NCBI RefSeq assembly: GCF_937863485.1
Contig: NZ_CALMFY010000032.1
Location: forward strand, 1-40,186
Source: an uncultured Nostoc sp.
GTDB lineage: Bacteria; Cyanobacteriota; Cyanobacteriia; Cyanobacteriales; Nostocaceae
Reading direction: 5' to 3'
Length of the DNA: 40,186 bases
Shown here piece after piece: positions 7,475-16,695 of the stretch. The notes under the pieces are model-generated. The model saw nothing but the letters and a program-made list of their open reading frames with translations, did no database searches and had not been told where the DNA came from. Each line of letters opens with the position of its first letter. The first letter of the stretch is position 1. Made by a program: the position numbers and the translations under genes.

Positions 7475-9844
7475 TTATTTGTCAGTCTCTTGTCCTTCTG
7501 AACAAGATTTTGTGGGAGTGCCTAAATCGTCTAAAGTATTCATTAATGAGTCATCCTGTGGCATGAGGTATCTGCTTTGGGAATTTACAACATCATTAAA
7601 AGCTTCAAGAGCTTCAAGATCCTTAAGAGCCTCTGATGCAGACTGATATCGCTGTTTAAAGTCATCCAGCACCATTTTACTGAGAATCTGAGCTAGGGAG
7701 TGGCTCACCTGGGAGCGTAGTTTACCGCCGTAGGCATCGCTCCATTTTATCTCTCCATCAGCATCTCTATCTAGCTCACGGGGTGCTATACCAGTCAAGG
7801 CTTTAATTCCAACCATGCCGACTGCATAGATATCACTACTGTAGTGTGGCCGCCCAAAACATTGCTCACTTGGTGCGTAACCCTGAGTACCAATGCCAAT
7901 GGTGAAGGGGATTTGCTCTTGATGATCAAGCTGTTTTGTGCTGACTTCTTTGACAGCTCCAAAGTCAATCAGTACTAGTTTACCGTCTGAATGTCGCCGG
8001 ATGATATTGCTGGGTTTAATATCCCGGTGAATCACGTTGTTTTTATGGACAAATATTAATGTTTGCAATAAGTCCCTGACAATTTTGATAACTGCAACTT
8101 CTTCAATTGCTCTACCTGTTGGGAGTTCCTGATTTAAAGGATGACCAATTATCTGTTCTTGCACTAAATAAAATTCTTCATCTTCTTCAAAATACGCTAA
8201 AAGTTGAGGGATTTGACCGTGCGTTCCCAATTTTTCTAGTGTTTGCGCCTCTGAGTTAAATAAACGTCTGGCAAATTGCAAGGCTTCTGGTTTGGTGCTG
8301 GCTGGTTTTAGTTGCTTGACAACACATCGTGGATTACCAGGACGTTGGGTATCTATGGCAATGTAGGTTTCGCTGAATCCACCGGAACCGAGAACTTTGA
8401 CAATTTTGTAGCGTTGAGCCAGGACTTTCCCTGATAAAGCTAAATCTCGTTGCTGAATTAGGTCTTGTAAGTCATCTTGTTGGCTAATAATCTCTTGGAC
8501 AACGGGGGAAGTTTTATACTTCTGAAATATATCTAATAATTGGCGTTTTCTGATGCTTTCCCTGACCAATGAGGTTGTCAGATAGGAAAGTCCAGTCATC
8601 GCGATCGCGATCATTGGTAAAGTAGTAGGGAAAATTAACTCACTATAGACAAATAACCCATAACTAATTCCTACCCAAGTGCCAGAAAGGGCAAGGCTAT
8701 ATAGAAATCTATTGATACTACGTTTGCGTCTGCTAATCATCAAGGCTGTACTGCCAACTAGAATTAGCACAAACAAACCTCGCAATGGTGCACTGTTAAT
8801 TCCTGGGGCGATCGCTTTACCTTGCATCAAAGTTGCGATCGCATTGGCGTGAATTTCTACGCCCGACATAGGTTGAGTGCTGTTGCTAGCAGCAACTGGA
8901 TAATAATCATTGTTTAACTTATCTGTTGCACCAATCAGCACTATTTTGTCTTTGAAGACCTTTCCCTGTTGTAAATAGGTGTTCCAGTTTTCTGGGTCGA
9001 GTACATGCCAAAAGGGTATTTGCTCAAATGTACCCGCAGGCCCCCAAAAATAAATGCGATCACCCTTTGGTTGAGGATAATTTACTTGTGCTGCCCTAAG
9101 CGCTGCTTCATCAAAAGAAGGTAGCTTCTCGAGCAAATTATCTTCAGCTAGTAACTTAGAAAACTCACTCGCCAATCGATCAACTTTACCATCTACCTCT
9201 ACGGGGAAATTAACTGAGCCAATGGACACTGACCCTTTACGAAACATCTGTTGTGGGTCTATGAGTTGTATAAAAGAGCCTTGGTGCGTCTGGGAATTTT
9301 TGTAGACGGCTGCTAAGGTAACTTTGCTGCCATATTTTTCTAATACTGCCTGGAGTTGGCGATCGTCAGTAACTCCATAACTACTTTGCGTGTCAAAAAG
9401 GACATCTACTGCTACAGAGCGGACACCGGCTTTGATTAACTTTGTGATTACCTGAGCATATGCAGCACGTTTATAAGGATAAGATTTCAGTGTTTCTAGG
9501 TAGGCATACTGTTTCGGATTTGTTTTATAGTACTGTTCGGGAACTGATATTGACTGATCGTCTATTGCTAAAATTACGATGTCTTCTGGAGGCACAATCG
9601 ACCCACGCAGTTGAAAAAAGCCAGAAAGCGCCTTATTTTCCATCACTTGAACCAAGTCCCCACCAGAAGCACTCAGCACTGCTGCACCGATTGCCCAAGC
9701 ACCAGCGAGGAGATGACCTAAGCGAACCATCCACCTAGATTGGCGAGCCGATGCTGTTGAGGTTACTTTTGTCGGTTTACTTGACAGTTTATTGGCAGCA
9801 GAGACATAGTTTTTAGTTAAGGTAGATGTAGGTTCTTCTGCCAT
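7475..9844 (-). CDS. CHASE2-domain transmembrane serine/threonine kinase
   Basis: A 789-residue receptor-type kinase. After a basic N-terminus there is one membrane segment (about 43-60), then an extracytoplasmic CHASE2 sensor (about 75-350, with VAVDVLFD and IVLIGAT), then three membrane segments (about 352-425), then a cytoplasmic protein kinase domain from about residue 480. Kinase elements are complete: GSGGFSE from G486, ATP-anchoring K510, catalytic HRD with D608, DFG with D627, and an activation segment ending in GTQGYAPSEQ. This architecture is common in filamentous cyanobacteria; the ligand of CHASE2 is unknown. The C-terminal tail of about 40 residues is polar. It converges on the glutathione reductase gene and has a 740-bp leader region. 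Confidence 0.92.
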   Translation of the reverse strand: MAEEPTSTLTKNYVSAANKLSSKPTKVTSTASARQSRWMVRLGHLLAGAWAIGAAVLSASGGDLVQVMENKALSGFFQLRGSIVPPEDIVILAIDDQSISVPEQYYKTNPKQYAYLETLKSYPYKRAAYAQVITKLIKAGVRSVAVDVLFDTQSSYGVTDDRQLQAVLEKYGSKVTLAAVYKNSQTHQGSFIQLIDPQQMFRKGSVSIGSVNFPVEVDGKVDRLASEFSKLLAEDNLLEKLPSFDEAALRAAQVNYPQPKGDRIYFWGPAGTFEQIPFWHVLDPENWNTYLQQGKVFKDKIVLIGATDKLNNDYYPVAASNSTQPMSGVEIHANAIATLMQGKAIAPGINSAPLRGLFVLILVGSTALMISRRKRSINRFLYSLALSGTWVGISYGLFVYSELIFPTTLPMIAIAMTGLSYLTTSLVRESIRKRQLLDIFQKYKTSPVVQEIISQQDDLQDLIQQRDLALSGKVLAQRYKIVKVLGSGGFSETYIAIDTQRPGNPRCVVKQLKPASTKPEALQFARRLFNSEAQTLEKLGTHGQIPQLLAYFEEDEEFYLVQEQIIGHPLNQELPTGRAIEEVAVIKIVRDLLQTLIFVHKNNVIHRDIKPSNIIRRHSDGKLVLIDFGAVKEVSTKQLDHQEQIPFTIGIGTQGYAPSEQCFGRPHYSSDIYAVGMVGIKALTGIAPRELDRDADGEIKWSDAYGGKLRSQVSHSLAQILSKMVLDDFKQRYQSASEALKDLEALEAFNDVVNSQSRYLMPQDDSLMNTLDDLGTPTKSCSEGQETDK

Positions 9845-10584
9845 ATCGTGTTACTGATTGATTTAAGTCCAACACTTTTATTTATTCAGACCACGTTTTA
9901 GTACAAGTACATTGAAATAAGACTTAAATGACAATCTTATACATTTGTAAAGTATCTTCTATTCATCAACAAACTTTTATTGGCAGAGCTAGCCCCCAAG
10001 AGATTCCTACTCAGGTAGTGCTTAAGTTATTCTTTTCCTGTTGAGTGAGTTACAAGTAGTAATTGTCTCATAGATCAGACCCGGATATACTTCGCCTCTG
10101 CACTTGGTTGCGGCAAGATTTTACCCTCACCTAACCAACAACTACGCTCTTAACTGGGTGTTTTACCAGAAGCTGTCCCAAGTCCGTCTTCTGTCTTTAG
10201 CGCAATATTGGTACTTCCCACAAAGCGTGTCCTGATACTGACAGCAAAACTTATAGATAGGCATTAATTTATATCTTACCCTAAGCCTATGCTATACCTC
10301 TTTAGGAGTAAACTTTAATGTTATACAGCGATGAATGCTGTTGCTGGTTCAATTTTATTGGTAGATTTTGATCACAGGGTGACTCTTGCAGTGCCGGAGG
10401 TGAATAAGGTTTAGCACCCGGGATCTCGACTCCAATGTTGCATCTGTTTTTATGCCTTGAAAGAGGTAGGATAAAACCTATAGATGAAGAGCTACTTTAT
10501 AGATATTAGCAAACTTGCTATTTGAAAATTGCTATAATCTATTGTTCCATCTAAATTCATTTATATTATTAGGTGTAAATTTGT
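9845..10584. other. long intergenic region with possible small ORF and structured RNA
   Basis: 740 bp between the divergent kinase and NYN genes. A possible 17-codon ORF lies at 10318-10371, preceded by AGGAG (10304-10308), and includes three consecutive Cys codons. Between about 10388 and 10447 nested complementary blocks (TGCA, GGAG / CTCC, TGCA) suggest a folded RNA. TGCTATAAT (10530-10538), an extended -10 element, lies about 50 bp before the NYN gene. Nothing was recognised as a known RNA family. Confidence 0.45.
10530..10538 (+). promoter_or_regulatory. extended -10 promoter element for the NYN gene
   Basis: TGCTATAAT matches an extended -10 (TGN-TATAAT). No good -35 lies at the normal distance, which fits an extended -10 promoter. 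The NYN start codon is 47 bp downstream. Confidence 0.4.
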
Positions 10585-11106
10585 ATGGGTTCTCCAATGA
10601 ATCGTCTGTCTATTTTTGTAGACGGAAACAATATGTTCTATGCTCAACAAAAAAATGGCTGGTTTTTTGACCCGCGACGAGTCTTAGAATACTTAAAACA
10701 TGAGCAATCAGAAACAACCTTAATTAATGCATTCTGGTACACTGGTTTAAAAGACCCACAAGATCAGCGAGGTTTTAGAGATGCTCTAATTAGTCTGGGA
10801 TATACAGTCCGAACTAAAATTCTTAAAGAATACTATGATGATACTTCTGGTCGGTACTCGCAAAAAGCGAATTTAGATATTGAAATTGTTGTAGATATGT
10901 TTAATACAGTAGACCAGTATGACCGAGTAGTATTATTCAGTGGCGATGGAGATTTTGAAAGAGCAATTGAATTATTACGTTCAAAAAATACACATATTAC
11001 GGTAGTATCAACAGAAGGAATGATAGCTAGAGAGCTACGCAATGCTACTGACAGATATATAGATTTAAATGATATCAGAGATCAAATAGAAAAAACCGAA
11101 GGTTAG
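10585..11106 (+). CDS. LabA-like NYN domain protein
   Basis: A 173-residue single-domain NYN protein of the PIN-like nuclease superfamily (LabA/DUF88). Conserved acidic positions are visible: FVDGNN near the N-terminus (D13), the LDIEIVVDM segment in the middle, and SGDGDF followed by a helix. Such proteins are predicted metal-dependent RNases, and the cyanobacterial LabA acts in circadian output, so a role in RNA processing or gene regulation is likely. AGGTG (10571-10575) precedes ATG 10585; an internal ATG at 10597 is a possible alternative. The gene lies 95 bp upstream of leuA on the same strand and may be read through into it. I cannot tell LabA itself from its paralogues. Confidence 0.85.
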   Translation: MGSPMNRLSIFVDGNNMFYAQQKNGWFFDPRRVLEYLKHEQSETTLINAFWYTGLKDPQDQRGFRDALISLGYTVRTKILKEYYDDTSGRYSQKANLDIEIVVDMFNTVDQYDRVVLFSGDGDFERAIELLRSKNTHITVVSTEGMIARELRNATDRYIDLNDIRDQIEKTEG

Positions 11107-11201
11107 TAGCCTTAACAATTATTTACAAAGGTAAGAGTAAAAGAAAAACTAAGGTTGAAGATATTTTGAGCTACAAGTAACAACTAAACAACAAACGGCA
11201 T

Positions 11202-12806
11202 ATGACAAACAAAACTGATCGAATCATCATTTTTGATACTACACTCCGAGATGGAGAGCAATGTCCCGGAGCGACTCTGAATATAGACGAAAAGCTAGTT
11301 ATTGCCAAGCAATTAGCGCGTCTGGGCGTGGATATAATTGAGGCAGGCTTTGCCTTTGCTAGTCCTGGAGATTTTGAAGCAGTTAAGAAAATTTCCCAAA
11401 TTGTGGGGACAGAAAATGGCCCAGTAATTTGCAGTTTGGCAAGAGCGATTAAAGGAGATATTGAAGCAGCCGCAGAAGCGTTAAAACCAGCAGTTAACGC
11501 CAGAATTCACACATTTATTTCGACTTCTGATATTCATTTAGAGTATCAGTTGCGGAAGTCACGGGCAGAAGTGCTAGCGATCGCCGAAGAAATGGTAGCA
11601 TACGCCAAATCCTTCATGACAGATATAGAATTTTCACCAATGGATGCGGCTCGTACCGATCCAGAATTTCTTTACCAAGTGTTAGAGCGAGCGATCGCAG
11701 CTGGTGCAACAACAGTTAATATTCCCGATACTGTGGGTTACACAACCCCTAGCGAATTTGGGGCAATAATTAAAGGGATTATCGAAAATGTCCCCAACAT
11801 CGACCAAGCGATTATTTCCGTTCACGGTCATAATGATTTAGGCTTGGCAGTTGCTAACTTCTTAGAAGCCGTCAAAAATGGCGCACGGCAACTAGAATGT
11901 ACAATCAATGGGATTGGTGAACGCGCCGGAAATGCATCACTAGAAGAATTGGTGATGGCGCTGCATGTGCGGCGACAATATTTTAATCCCTATCTCGGAA
12001 GACCAGAAGAATCTCAAGAATCCCTGACAAATATCGACACTAAGCAAATTTACAAAACCTCACGCTTAGTTTCCAATTTGACGGGAATGTTAGTACAACC
12101 AAATAAAGCGATCGTCGGGGCGAATGCCTTTGCTCATGAGTCTGGGATTCACCAAGATGGTGTGTTAAAAAACAAACTCACTTATGAAATTATGGATGCC
12201 CAATTGATTGGCTTAACAGACAATCAAATAGTTTTGGGCAAACATTCAGGGAGAAATGCTTTCCGCACTCGGTTGAAAGAATTAGGCTTTGAACTGTCGG
12301 ATACTGAGTTAAATAAAGCATTCGTCAGATTCAAAGAGGTAGCAGATAAAAAGAAAGAAATTTCTGATTGGGATTTAGAAGCGATCGTTAACGATGAAAT
12401 CCAACAAGCACCTGATTTGTTCCGGGTAGAGTTGGTGCAAGTTTCCTGTGGTAGCAATGCCAAACCCACCGCTACAGTCACCCTCCGCACCCCAGAAGGT
12501 GAAGAATTAACCGATGCTGCGATCGGTACTGGGCCAGTGGATGCAGTTTACAAAGCCATCAACCGGGTGGTGAATGTGCCCAACGAGTTGATTGAGTTTT
12601 CTGTGCAGTCAGTAACAGCTGGGATTGATGCCATTGGAGAAGTGACGATTCGTTTACGTTATGAATCTAGAGTGTTTTCTGGTCATGCAGCGAACACAGA
12701 TATTATCGTGGCATCTGCTCAAGCTTATGTAAATGCGCTGAACAGGCTGTATTCTGCATTGCAAACTCAAGAAAAGCAACAGGAAGTAACTGCACAGAAA
12801 GTGTAA
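11202..12806 (+). CDS. leuA: 2-isopropylmalate synthase
   Basis: A 534-residue protein, the normal length for this enzyme. The N-terminal TIM barrel has the HMG-CoA-lyase-like signature RDGEQCPGA, the metal-binding HGHNDLG and the [10 protein letters not shown] region. The C-terminal part (from about residue 390) is the LeuA regulatory domain that binds leucine. The enzyme condenses acetyl-CoA with 2-oxoisovalerate, the first committed step of leucine synthesis. The QCPGA form and full regulatory domain favour LeuA over homocitrate synthase (NifV) or citramalate synthase. It ends in a strong intrinsic terminator at 12815-12855. No leader peptide or T-box was seen in the short upstream spacer. 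Confidence 0.95.
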   Translation: MTNKTDRIIIFDTTLRDGEQCPGATLNIDEKLVIAKQLARLGVDIIEAGFAFASPGDFEAVKKISQIVGTENGPVICSLARAIKGDIEAAAEALKPAVNARIHTFISTSDIHLEYQLRKSRAEVLAIAEEMVAYAKSFMTDIEFSPMDAARTDPEFLYQVLERAIAAGATTVNIPDTVGYTTPSEFGAIIKGIIENVPNIDQAIISVHGHNDLGLAVANFLEAVKNGARQLECTINGIGERAGNASLEELVMALHVRRQYFNPYLGRPEESQESLTNIDTKQIYKTSRLVSNLTGMLVQPNKAIVGANAFAHESGIHQDGVLKNKLTYEIMDAQLIGLTDNQIVLGKHSGRNAFRTRLKELGFELSDTELNKAFVRFKEVADKKKEISDWDLEAIVNDEIQQAPDLFRVELVQVSCGSNAKPTATVTLRTPEGEELTDAAIGTGPVDAVYKAINRVVNVPNELIEFSVQSVTAGIDAIGEVTIRLRYESRVFSGHAANTDIIVASAQAYVNALNRLYSALQTQEKQQEVTAQKV

Positions 12807-12814
12807 AAACAATC

Positions 12815-12855
12815 GAACCACAGATAAACATAGATGTTTATCTGTGGTTCTTTTT
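12815..12855 (+). terminator. intrinsic terminator of leuA
   Basis: A perfect 16-bp stem (12815-12830 with 12835-12850), a 4-nt loop and then five T residues (12851-12855), nine bases after the leuA stop codon. The stem includes ACCACAGATAA, also found in the hairpin downstream of pheS. Confidence 0.93.
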
Positions 12856-12993
12856 GCTAATATTCGGATTTTTGCAAAAAGTCAAGTCTATTGAGTTGAT
12901 TATGAATATTTTTTACTTTTTTGGATTTTTTGATTTACCTTATATCCATAAAACTTTATTCTGAGAAATGATGTTTATAGTCAGTCAGCTTGT

Positions 12994-13674
12994 ATGAGTA
13001 GCGAAAAAACTCCAGAATTGCCGCTCTGGGTACAAGATAGAGATATAGTCATTGCTCATGATGAAGAAGTACAGTGGCGAGAAGGAAAACGCCCAGATTA
13101 TTCTTACACCAATGAATTTCTTCATCAAGAAAGCAAATTTCAGCATCCAGAAGGTTCTTTAGAAGCGATCGCCCAAAATTTAGTCCGCACTTTTGAGATG
13201 GAAGCTTCTAATAAATCTAATCCTCAACAGTGGCTTTCGATTGTTACTGATAAATTTAGGATGAGTAGCAATGGCGAAGAAAAATACACTGCTGAAGATG
13301 TTGCAGTTCAAGGTACTTATAACTTATTTCTGGGTGAAAGTGAGCAGTACAGCTCAAAATCAGAAACCTTTGAATCTTCAGTTCAAGTTTTTCATAATAC
13401 TTTTCGTAATGGCTTTCTTTGGGAATTAACAGAAGTGCTTTCGGGGCCGCCTAATGTTACTTTTATGTGGCGACATTGGGGAACATTTAATGGTTCCTAT
13501 AAAGACTATGCACCTACGGGAGAAACAGTAGAAGTAGTGGGAGTTAGTATTGCTCGCGTCACTGAAGATTTAAAGATTGAATCTTTAGAGCATTATTTTG
13601 ATAGGAGTGCCTTTCTTCAGAAATTAACGGCAGGCGGTTGTCCCTTCCATTCCCAAAATCAAAACAGTCACTAA
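12994..13674 (+). CDS. SnoaL-like domain protein
   Basis: A 226-residue protein resembling the SnoaL-like polyketide cyclase family (NTF2 fold): a cone-shaped alpha+beta domain with a long N-terminal helix, a TFMWRHWGTFNG beta segment and a C-terminal EHYFDRSAFLQKL element. Family members bind small hydrophobic ligands. Many in cyanobacteria have no known substrate, and no cyclase cluster is nearby. The C-terminal GGCPFH motif resembles tails of plant and bacterial NTF2-like proteins and could hold a metal or thiolate. It starts at an ATG after the leuA terminator and so is a separate transcription unit. Confidence in the fold is moderate to high; the function is unknown. Confidence 0.7.
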   Translation: MSSEKTPELPLWVQDRDIVIAHDEEVQWREGKRPDYSYTNEFLHQESKFQHPEGSLEAIAQNLVRTFEMEASNKSNPQQWLSIVTDKFRMSSNGEEKYTAEDVAVQGTYNLFLGESEQYSSKSETFESSVQVFHNTFRNGFLWELTEVLSGPPNVTFMWRHWGTFNGSYKDYAPTGETVEVVGVSIARVTEDLKIESLEHYFDRSAFLQKLTAGGCPFHSQNQNSH

Positions 13675-13735
13675 TGTTTTTCTGGTAGTCAAATAGTTCG
13701 CTTGATCAGCGCTTTTACTAAACAACTGGGAGCGC

Positions 13736-13886
13736 TATAGCGTTTCTCAGTTGAGTCCAACAGACCTAACAAGAACAGCTCCAACCCTTGTAGCGTTGGG
13801 GAGTAAGATTCAAAGCCTCTCTCCTTTTAGGAGAGAGGAATGGAAGTGAAATCAAAGTGCATTGCATACAAACGAGAAGTGCTATA
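13736..13886. mobile_element. MITE-like element with TATAGC terminal inverted repeats
   Basis: The ends are TATAGCGTTTCTC (13736-13748) and GAGAAGTGCTATA (13874-13886), inverted repeats matching at 11 of 13 positions. Inside is a perfect 9-bp hairpin CCTCTCTCC-TTTTA-GGAGAGAGG (13816-13838). There is no coding sequence. The ends resemble those of the element at 39997-40103, suggesting one non-autonomous family. Confidence 0.6.
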
Positions 13887-13932
13887 TCGAATGAAACTGA
13901 TTTATATAGGCTTTGCCAAATTTAGACATTGC

Positions 13933-14370
13933 TTATGCTTGATCAGCATTAGTATTTAGACGGATCATAATTTTTTCTGGCTCTGTTAAATTTTTAAAAC
14001 CATAACGGCGATAAAGTCCATGAGCATCTTTTGTGCCTAACATCCACCTTTGAACGTCTTGTAATTCTGGATATTCCAAAATATATTCTACAAACCATTT
14101 TCCTAAACCCTGTCCTCGATAAGGCTCCAGAATAAAAACATCTTTTAACAATGCAGAAGTCGCATAATCAGTGATGACTCTAGCAAAGCCAACTTGTTTA
14201 TTATCTTCATAAAGTCCAAAACATAAAGAATTATTTATTGCCTTTTCCACAGTGGCTAACGGTATGTTTTCAGCCCAATAGGAACTTTGTAAAAAATCAT
14301 GAATCATTTGAACATCTAATTTAGATTTATCGGTGTTGATGTAAAATTTATGTTTTAATTCTTCGTTCAT
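13933..14370 (-). CDS. GNAT family N-acetyltransferase
   Basis: A 145-residue single-domain GNAT protein. Motif A, which binds the acetyl-CoA pyrophosphate, is seen as DVFILEPYRGQGLGKWF, and the YRRYGFKNL segment near the end matches motif B. The substrate is not predictable from sequence; relatives include amino-acid, amine and aminoglycoside acetyltransferases. It is a lone gene convergent with the SnoaL-like gene. The 258-bp gap between them holds the MITE-like element. Confidence 0.9.
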   Translation of the reverse strand: MNEELKHKFYINTDKSKLDVQMIHDFLQSSYWAENIPLATVEKAINNSLCFGLYEDNKQVGFARVITDYATSALLKDVFILEPYRGQGLGKWFVEYILEYPELQDVQRWMLGTKDAHGLYRRYGFKNLTEPEKIMIRLNTNADQA

Positions 14371-14533
14371 TTGCCTGAATCTTTTATTTAATATATTAAT
14401 GCGTAATAATTAATTATAATTCATTCTTGCAGTCAGTGCGTTGCAACCCAAGATGATGAAATTACTGAACCTTTAGCTAGATAACAAAGGCTATATTCAG
14501 TGTTCAAGTATATGGGTGCATCTACTATTGATT

Positions 14534-15979
14534 ATGAATCAGCCGACAACAAAATCTTGGCAAGAAGTTCGCGCAGCTTTTAAAAAAATTTGGGGTTATG
14601 AAGATTTTCGTCCACCACAGGGAGAAATTATCAGCAGTTTATTAGCACAAAAAGATGCGCTGATTATTATGCCTACAGGTGGAGGTAAGTCGATTTGTTT
14701 TCAACTTCCTGCACTGCTACAAACAGGATTAACCTTGGTAGTTTCGCCCTTGGTGGCGTTGATGGAAAATCAAGTACAAGAACTACGACAAAGCCACCAG
14801 AAAGCAGCGCTTTTACATAGTGAATTGTCTTCATCTCAACGTCGTGCAACTCTGCAAGCTTTAGAAAATCAACAGCTAAGATTACTTTATTTATCGCCAG
14901 AAACTTTGTTAAGTGCGCCAGTCTGGGAAAGATTATGTCAGCCGCAGTTGCAAATTAATGGCTTAATTTTAGATGAAGCCCATTGTTTAGTGCAATGGGG
15001 TGATACTTTTCGCCCAGCTTATCGCAGATTAGGGGCAGTGCGTCCTGCACTACTAAAATCAAAACCACCGGGAACAAAAATTAGCATTGCTGCTTTTACC
15101 GCTACTGCTGACCCCTCAGCCCAAAAGATTATTCAAACAGTTTTACAATTACAGCAACCAGAGATTTTCCGTTTGAATCCCTACCGTCCTAACTTGCATC
15201 CCAGCGTTCGCATTGCTTGGACACCACGAGGTAGGAAACAACAATTATTAAAGTTTATTCAAAATAGACCGCAACAATCTGGATTAGTTTATGTTCGTAC
15301 TCGGAGAGATAGCGAGGATTTAGCCCAATGGTTAGCAGACATGGGTTATGCCACAGCTAGTTATCATGCGGGATTGGGTGCAACAGAACGTCGTGCGGTA
15401 GAAGCAAGTTGGTTAGGTGGCAAAATACCCTTTGTTGTGTGTACCTGTGCGTTTGGTATGGGGATAAATAAATCAGATGTTCGTTGGGTAGCCCATTTTC
15501 ACGCACCACATCTGCTGTCTGAATATGTGCAAGAAATTGGCCGGGCTGGAAGGGATGGGAAACCGGCCGAAGCGTTGACATTAGTGAGTGAACCTACGGG
15601 GTGGTTAGATCCGGAGGATAAGCAAAGACAGCAATTTTTTCAAGAACAAATGCGATCACAACAACAAATAGCGCAGCAACTTGTGAAAAAATTACCAAAA
15701 CAGGGAGAAGTGAATGTAGTAACCCGACAATTTCCCGAAGGTGCGATCGCCTTAGCTTTACTCCATAGCAATGGTCAACTAAACTGGCTTGATCCTTTCC
15801 ATTACACCATTGGGCAAAAAACGGGAACTCAGCCACCAACCCAATTATACGCTGCTAAACAAATGCATCAATATCTGACAACTAAGCAGTGTCGTTGGCA
15901 GTTTTTGTTAAATGCCTTTGGTTTTGATAAAGAAGCAACTAACTTGCGTTGCGGACATTGCGACAATTGCCGTAAATGA
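14534..15979 (+). CDS. recQ: RecQ-family ATP-dependent DNA helicase, short form
   Basis: A superfamily 2 helicase of 481 residues from ATG 14534 (a longer GTG start at 14516 lacks support). Motif I PTGGGKS, motif II DEAH in LILDEAHC, an SAT-like TAFTAT motif III and motif VI QEIGRAGRDG are present. It stops soon after the zinc-binding Cys cluster (CGHCDNC at the C-terminus), so winged-helix RQC and HRDC domains are missing; such short RecQ forms are usual in cyanobacteria. It should unwind DNA during recombination and fork repair. The stop codon TGA (15977-15979) uses the first two bases of the adjacent 21-bp tandem repeat, so the array touches the gene. Confidence 0.9.
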   Translation: MNQPTTKSWQEVRAAFKKIWGYEDFRPPQGEIISSLLAQKDALIIMPTGGGKSICFQLPALLQTGLTLVVSPLVALMENQVQELRQSHQKAALLHSELSSSQRRATLQALENQQLRLLYLSPETLLSAPVWERLCQPQLQINGLILDEAHCLVQWGDTFRPAYRRLGAVRPALLKSKPPGTKISIAAFTATADPSAQKIIQTVLQLQQPEIFRLNPYRPNLHPSVRIAWTPRGRKQQLLKFIQNRPQQSGLVYVRTRRDSEDLAQWLADMGYATASYHAGLGATERRAVEASWLGGKIPFVVCTCAFGMGINKSDVRWVAHFHAPHLLSEYVQEIGRAGRDGKPAEALTLVSEPTGWLDPEDKQRQQFFQEQMRSQQQIAQQLVKKLPKQGEVNVVTRQFPEGAIALALLHSNGQLNWLDPFHYTIGQKTGTQPPTQLYAAKQMHQYLTTKQCRWQFLLNAFGFDKEATNLRCGHCDNCRK

Positions 15980-16292
15980 GTATCAAAGACTCGTCGCCGA
16001 GTATCAAAGACTCATTCACGAGTATCAAAGACTCGTCAGCGAGTATTAAAGACTCGTCAGCGAGTATCGAAGACTCGTCAGCGAGTATCGAAGACTCATT
16101 CACGAGTATCAAAGACTCGTCAGCGAGTACAAAAGACTCGTCAGCGAGTATCAAAGACTCATTCACGAGTATCAAAGACTCGTCAGCGAGTATAAAAGAC
16201 TCATTCACGAGTATAAAAGACTCGCCAGCGAGTATAAAAGACTCATTCACGAGTATCAAAGACTCGTCAGCAAGTGTAAAAGACTCATTTAT
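15978..16292. repeat. fifteen 21-bp tandem repeats (GAGTATCAAAGACTC family)
   Basis: Fifteen uninterrupted units of exactly 21 bp. Each has a conserved GAGTAtcAAAGACTC core followed by a 6-bp tail that is mostly GTCAGC or ATTCAC. The core has complementary ends (GAGT/ACTC), so each unit can form a small hairpin. Because 21 is divisible by 3, frames stay open on both strands (SIKDSSA or SIKDSFT on plus), but a protein is unlikely. The same unit reappears at 40114-40186. It is not a CRISPR array because there are no unique spacers. Confidence 0.95.
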
Positions 16293-16361
16293 GAAGATTA
16301 CTTCCTTGCTGCTTGTTCGCCGTTAGGTGTTCTTGCTACAATACCTAAATTCTTTTAATAA

Positions 16362-16652
16362 CTGCGATCGCCTTTATTCTTCGTTAACCGAATTCAAAAA
16401 CCTTTACTCATCGGTCAAGGTGCAAACGATCCACGGGTGAAACAATCAGAAAGCGATCAAATTGTCAACGCAATGCAGGAGGCTGGTTTGCCAGTGCAAT
16501 ATGCACTTTACACAGATGAAGGACATGGTTTTGCCAGACCAGAAAATCGCTTGCACTTTTTTGCGATCGCAGAAGAGTTTCTCGCCAAATACATAGGCGG
16601 TAGATTTGAACCTTTGGCAGATATCCCGGGTCATTCAGGAATAGTTAAATAA
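16362..16652 (+). pseudogene. S9 peptidase C-terminal remnant, copy 1
   Basis: An in-frame fragment of about 97 codons matches the C-terminal end of S9-family (prolyl oligopeptidase or acylaminoacyl-peptidase) enzymes: RSPLFFV, IGQGANDPRV around the catalytic Asp, and DEGHGFARPEN around the catalytic His. The nucleophile Ser region and everything upstream (about 85% of the gene) are missing. The frame hits a TAA just upstream of a GCGATCGC octamer at about 16364. It is the longest of three direct copies and has the same downstream terminator. The source gene is not in the window. Confidence 0.85.
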
Positions 16653-16664
16653 AGTTTCACGCAT

Positions 16665-16695
16665 GGTGGTTAGTGTAATTCATTGACCACCTTTT
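16665..16695 (+). terminator. terminator hairpin after S9 remnant copy 1
   Basis: GGTGGT (16665-16670) and ACCACC (16686-16691) form a hairpin followed by TTTT. The last codons and TGA stop of the minus-strand hydrolase (16680-17624) are written inside this hairpin's right half. Confidence 0.65.

Noticed and set aside
7283..7501. A 72-residue ORF after glutathione reductase
   Set aside because: It is low-complexity, overlaps the end of the kinase gene on the other strand, and no start signal or known motif is seen.
15978..16292. A CRISPR array
   Set aside because: There are no unique spacers; units follow each other directly and the tails are of only two types. No cas genes are near.
15939..16326. 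Heptad-repeat proteins on both strands over the 21-bp array
   Set aside because: A 21-bp tandem repeat without stop codons keeps frames open in both directions. There is no ribosome-binding site and no conserved domain.
16362..16652. A functional small S9-related protein
   Set aside because: It lacks the nucleophile Ser region and most of the enzyme; only the last approximately 97 codons remain and similar fragments occur twice more.
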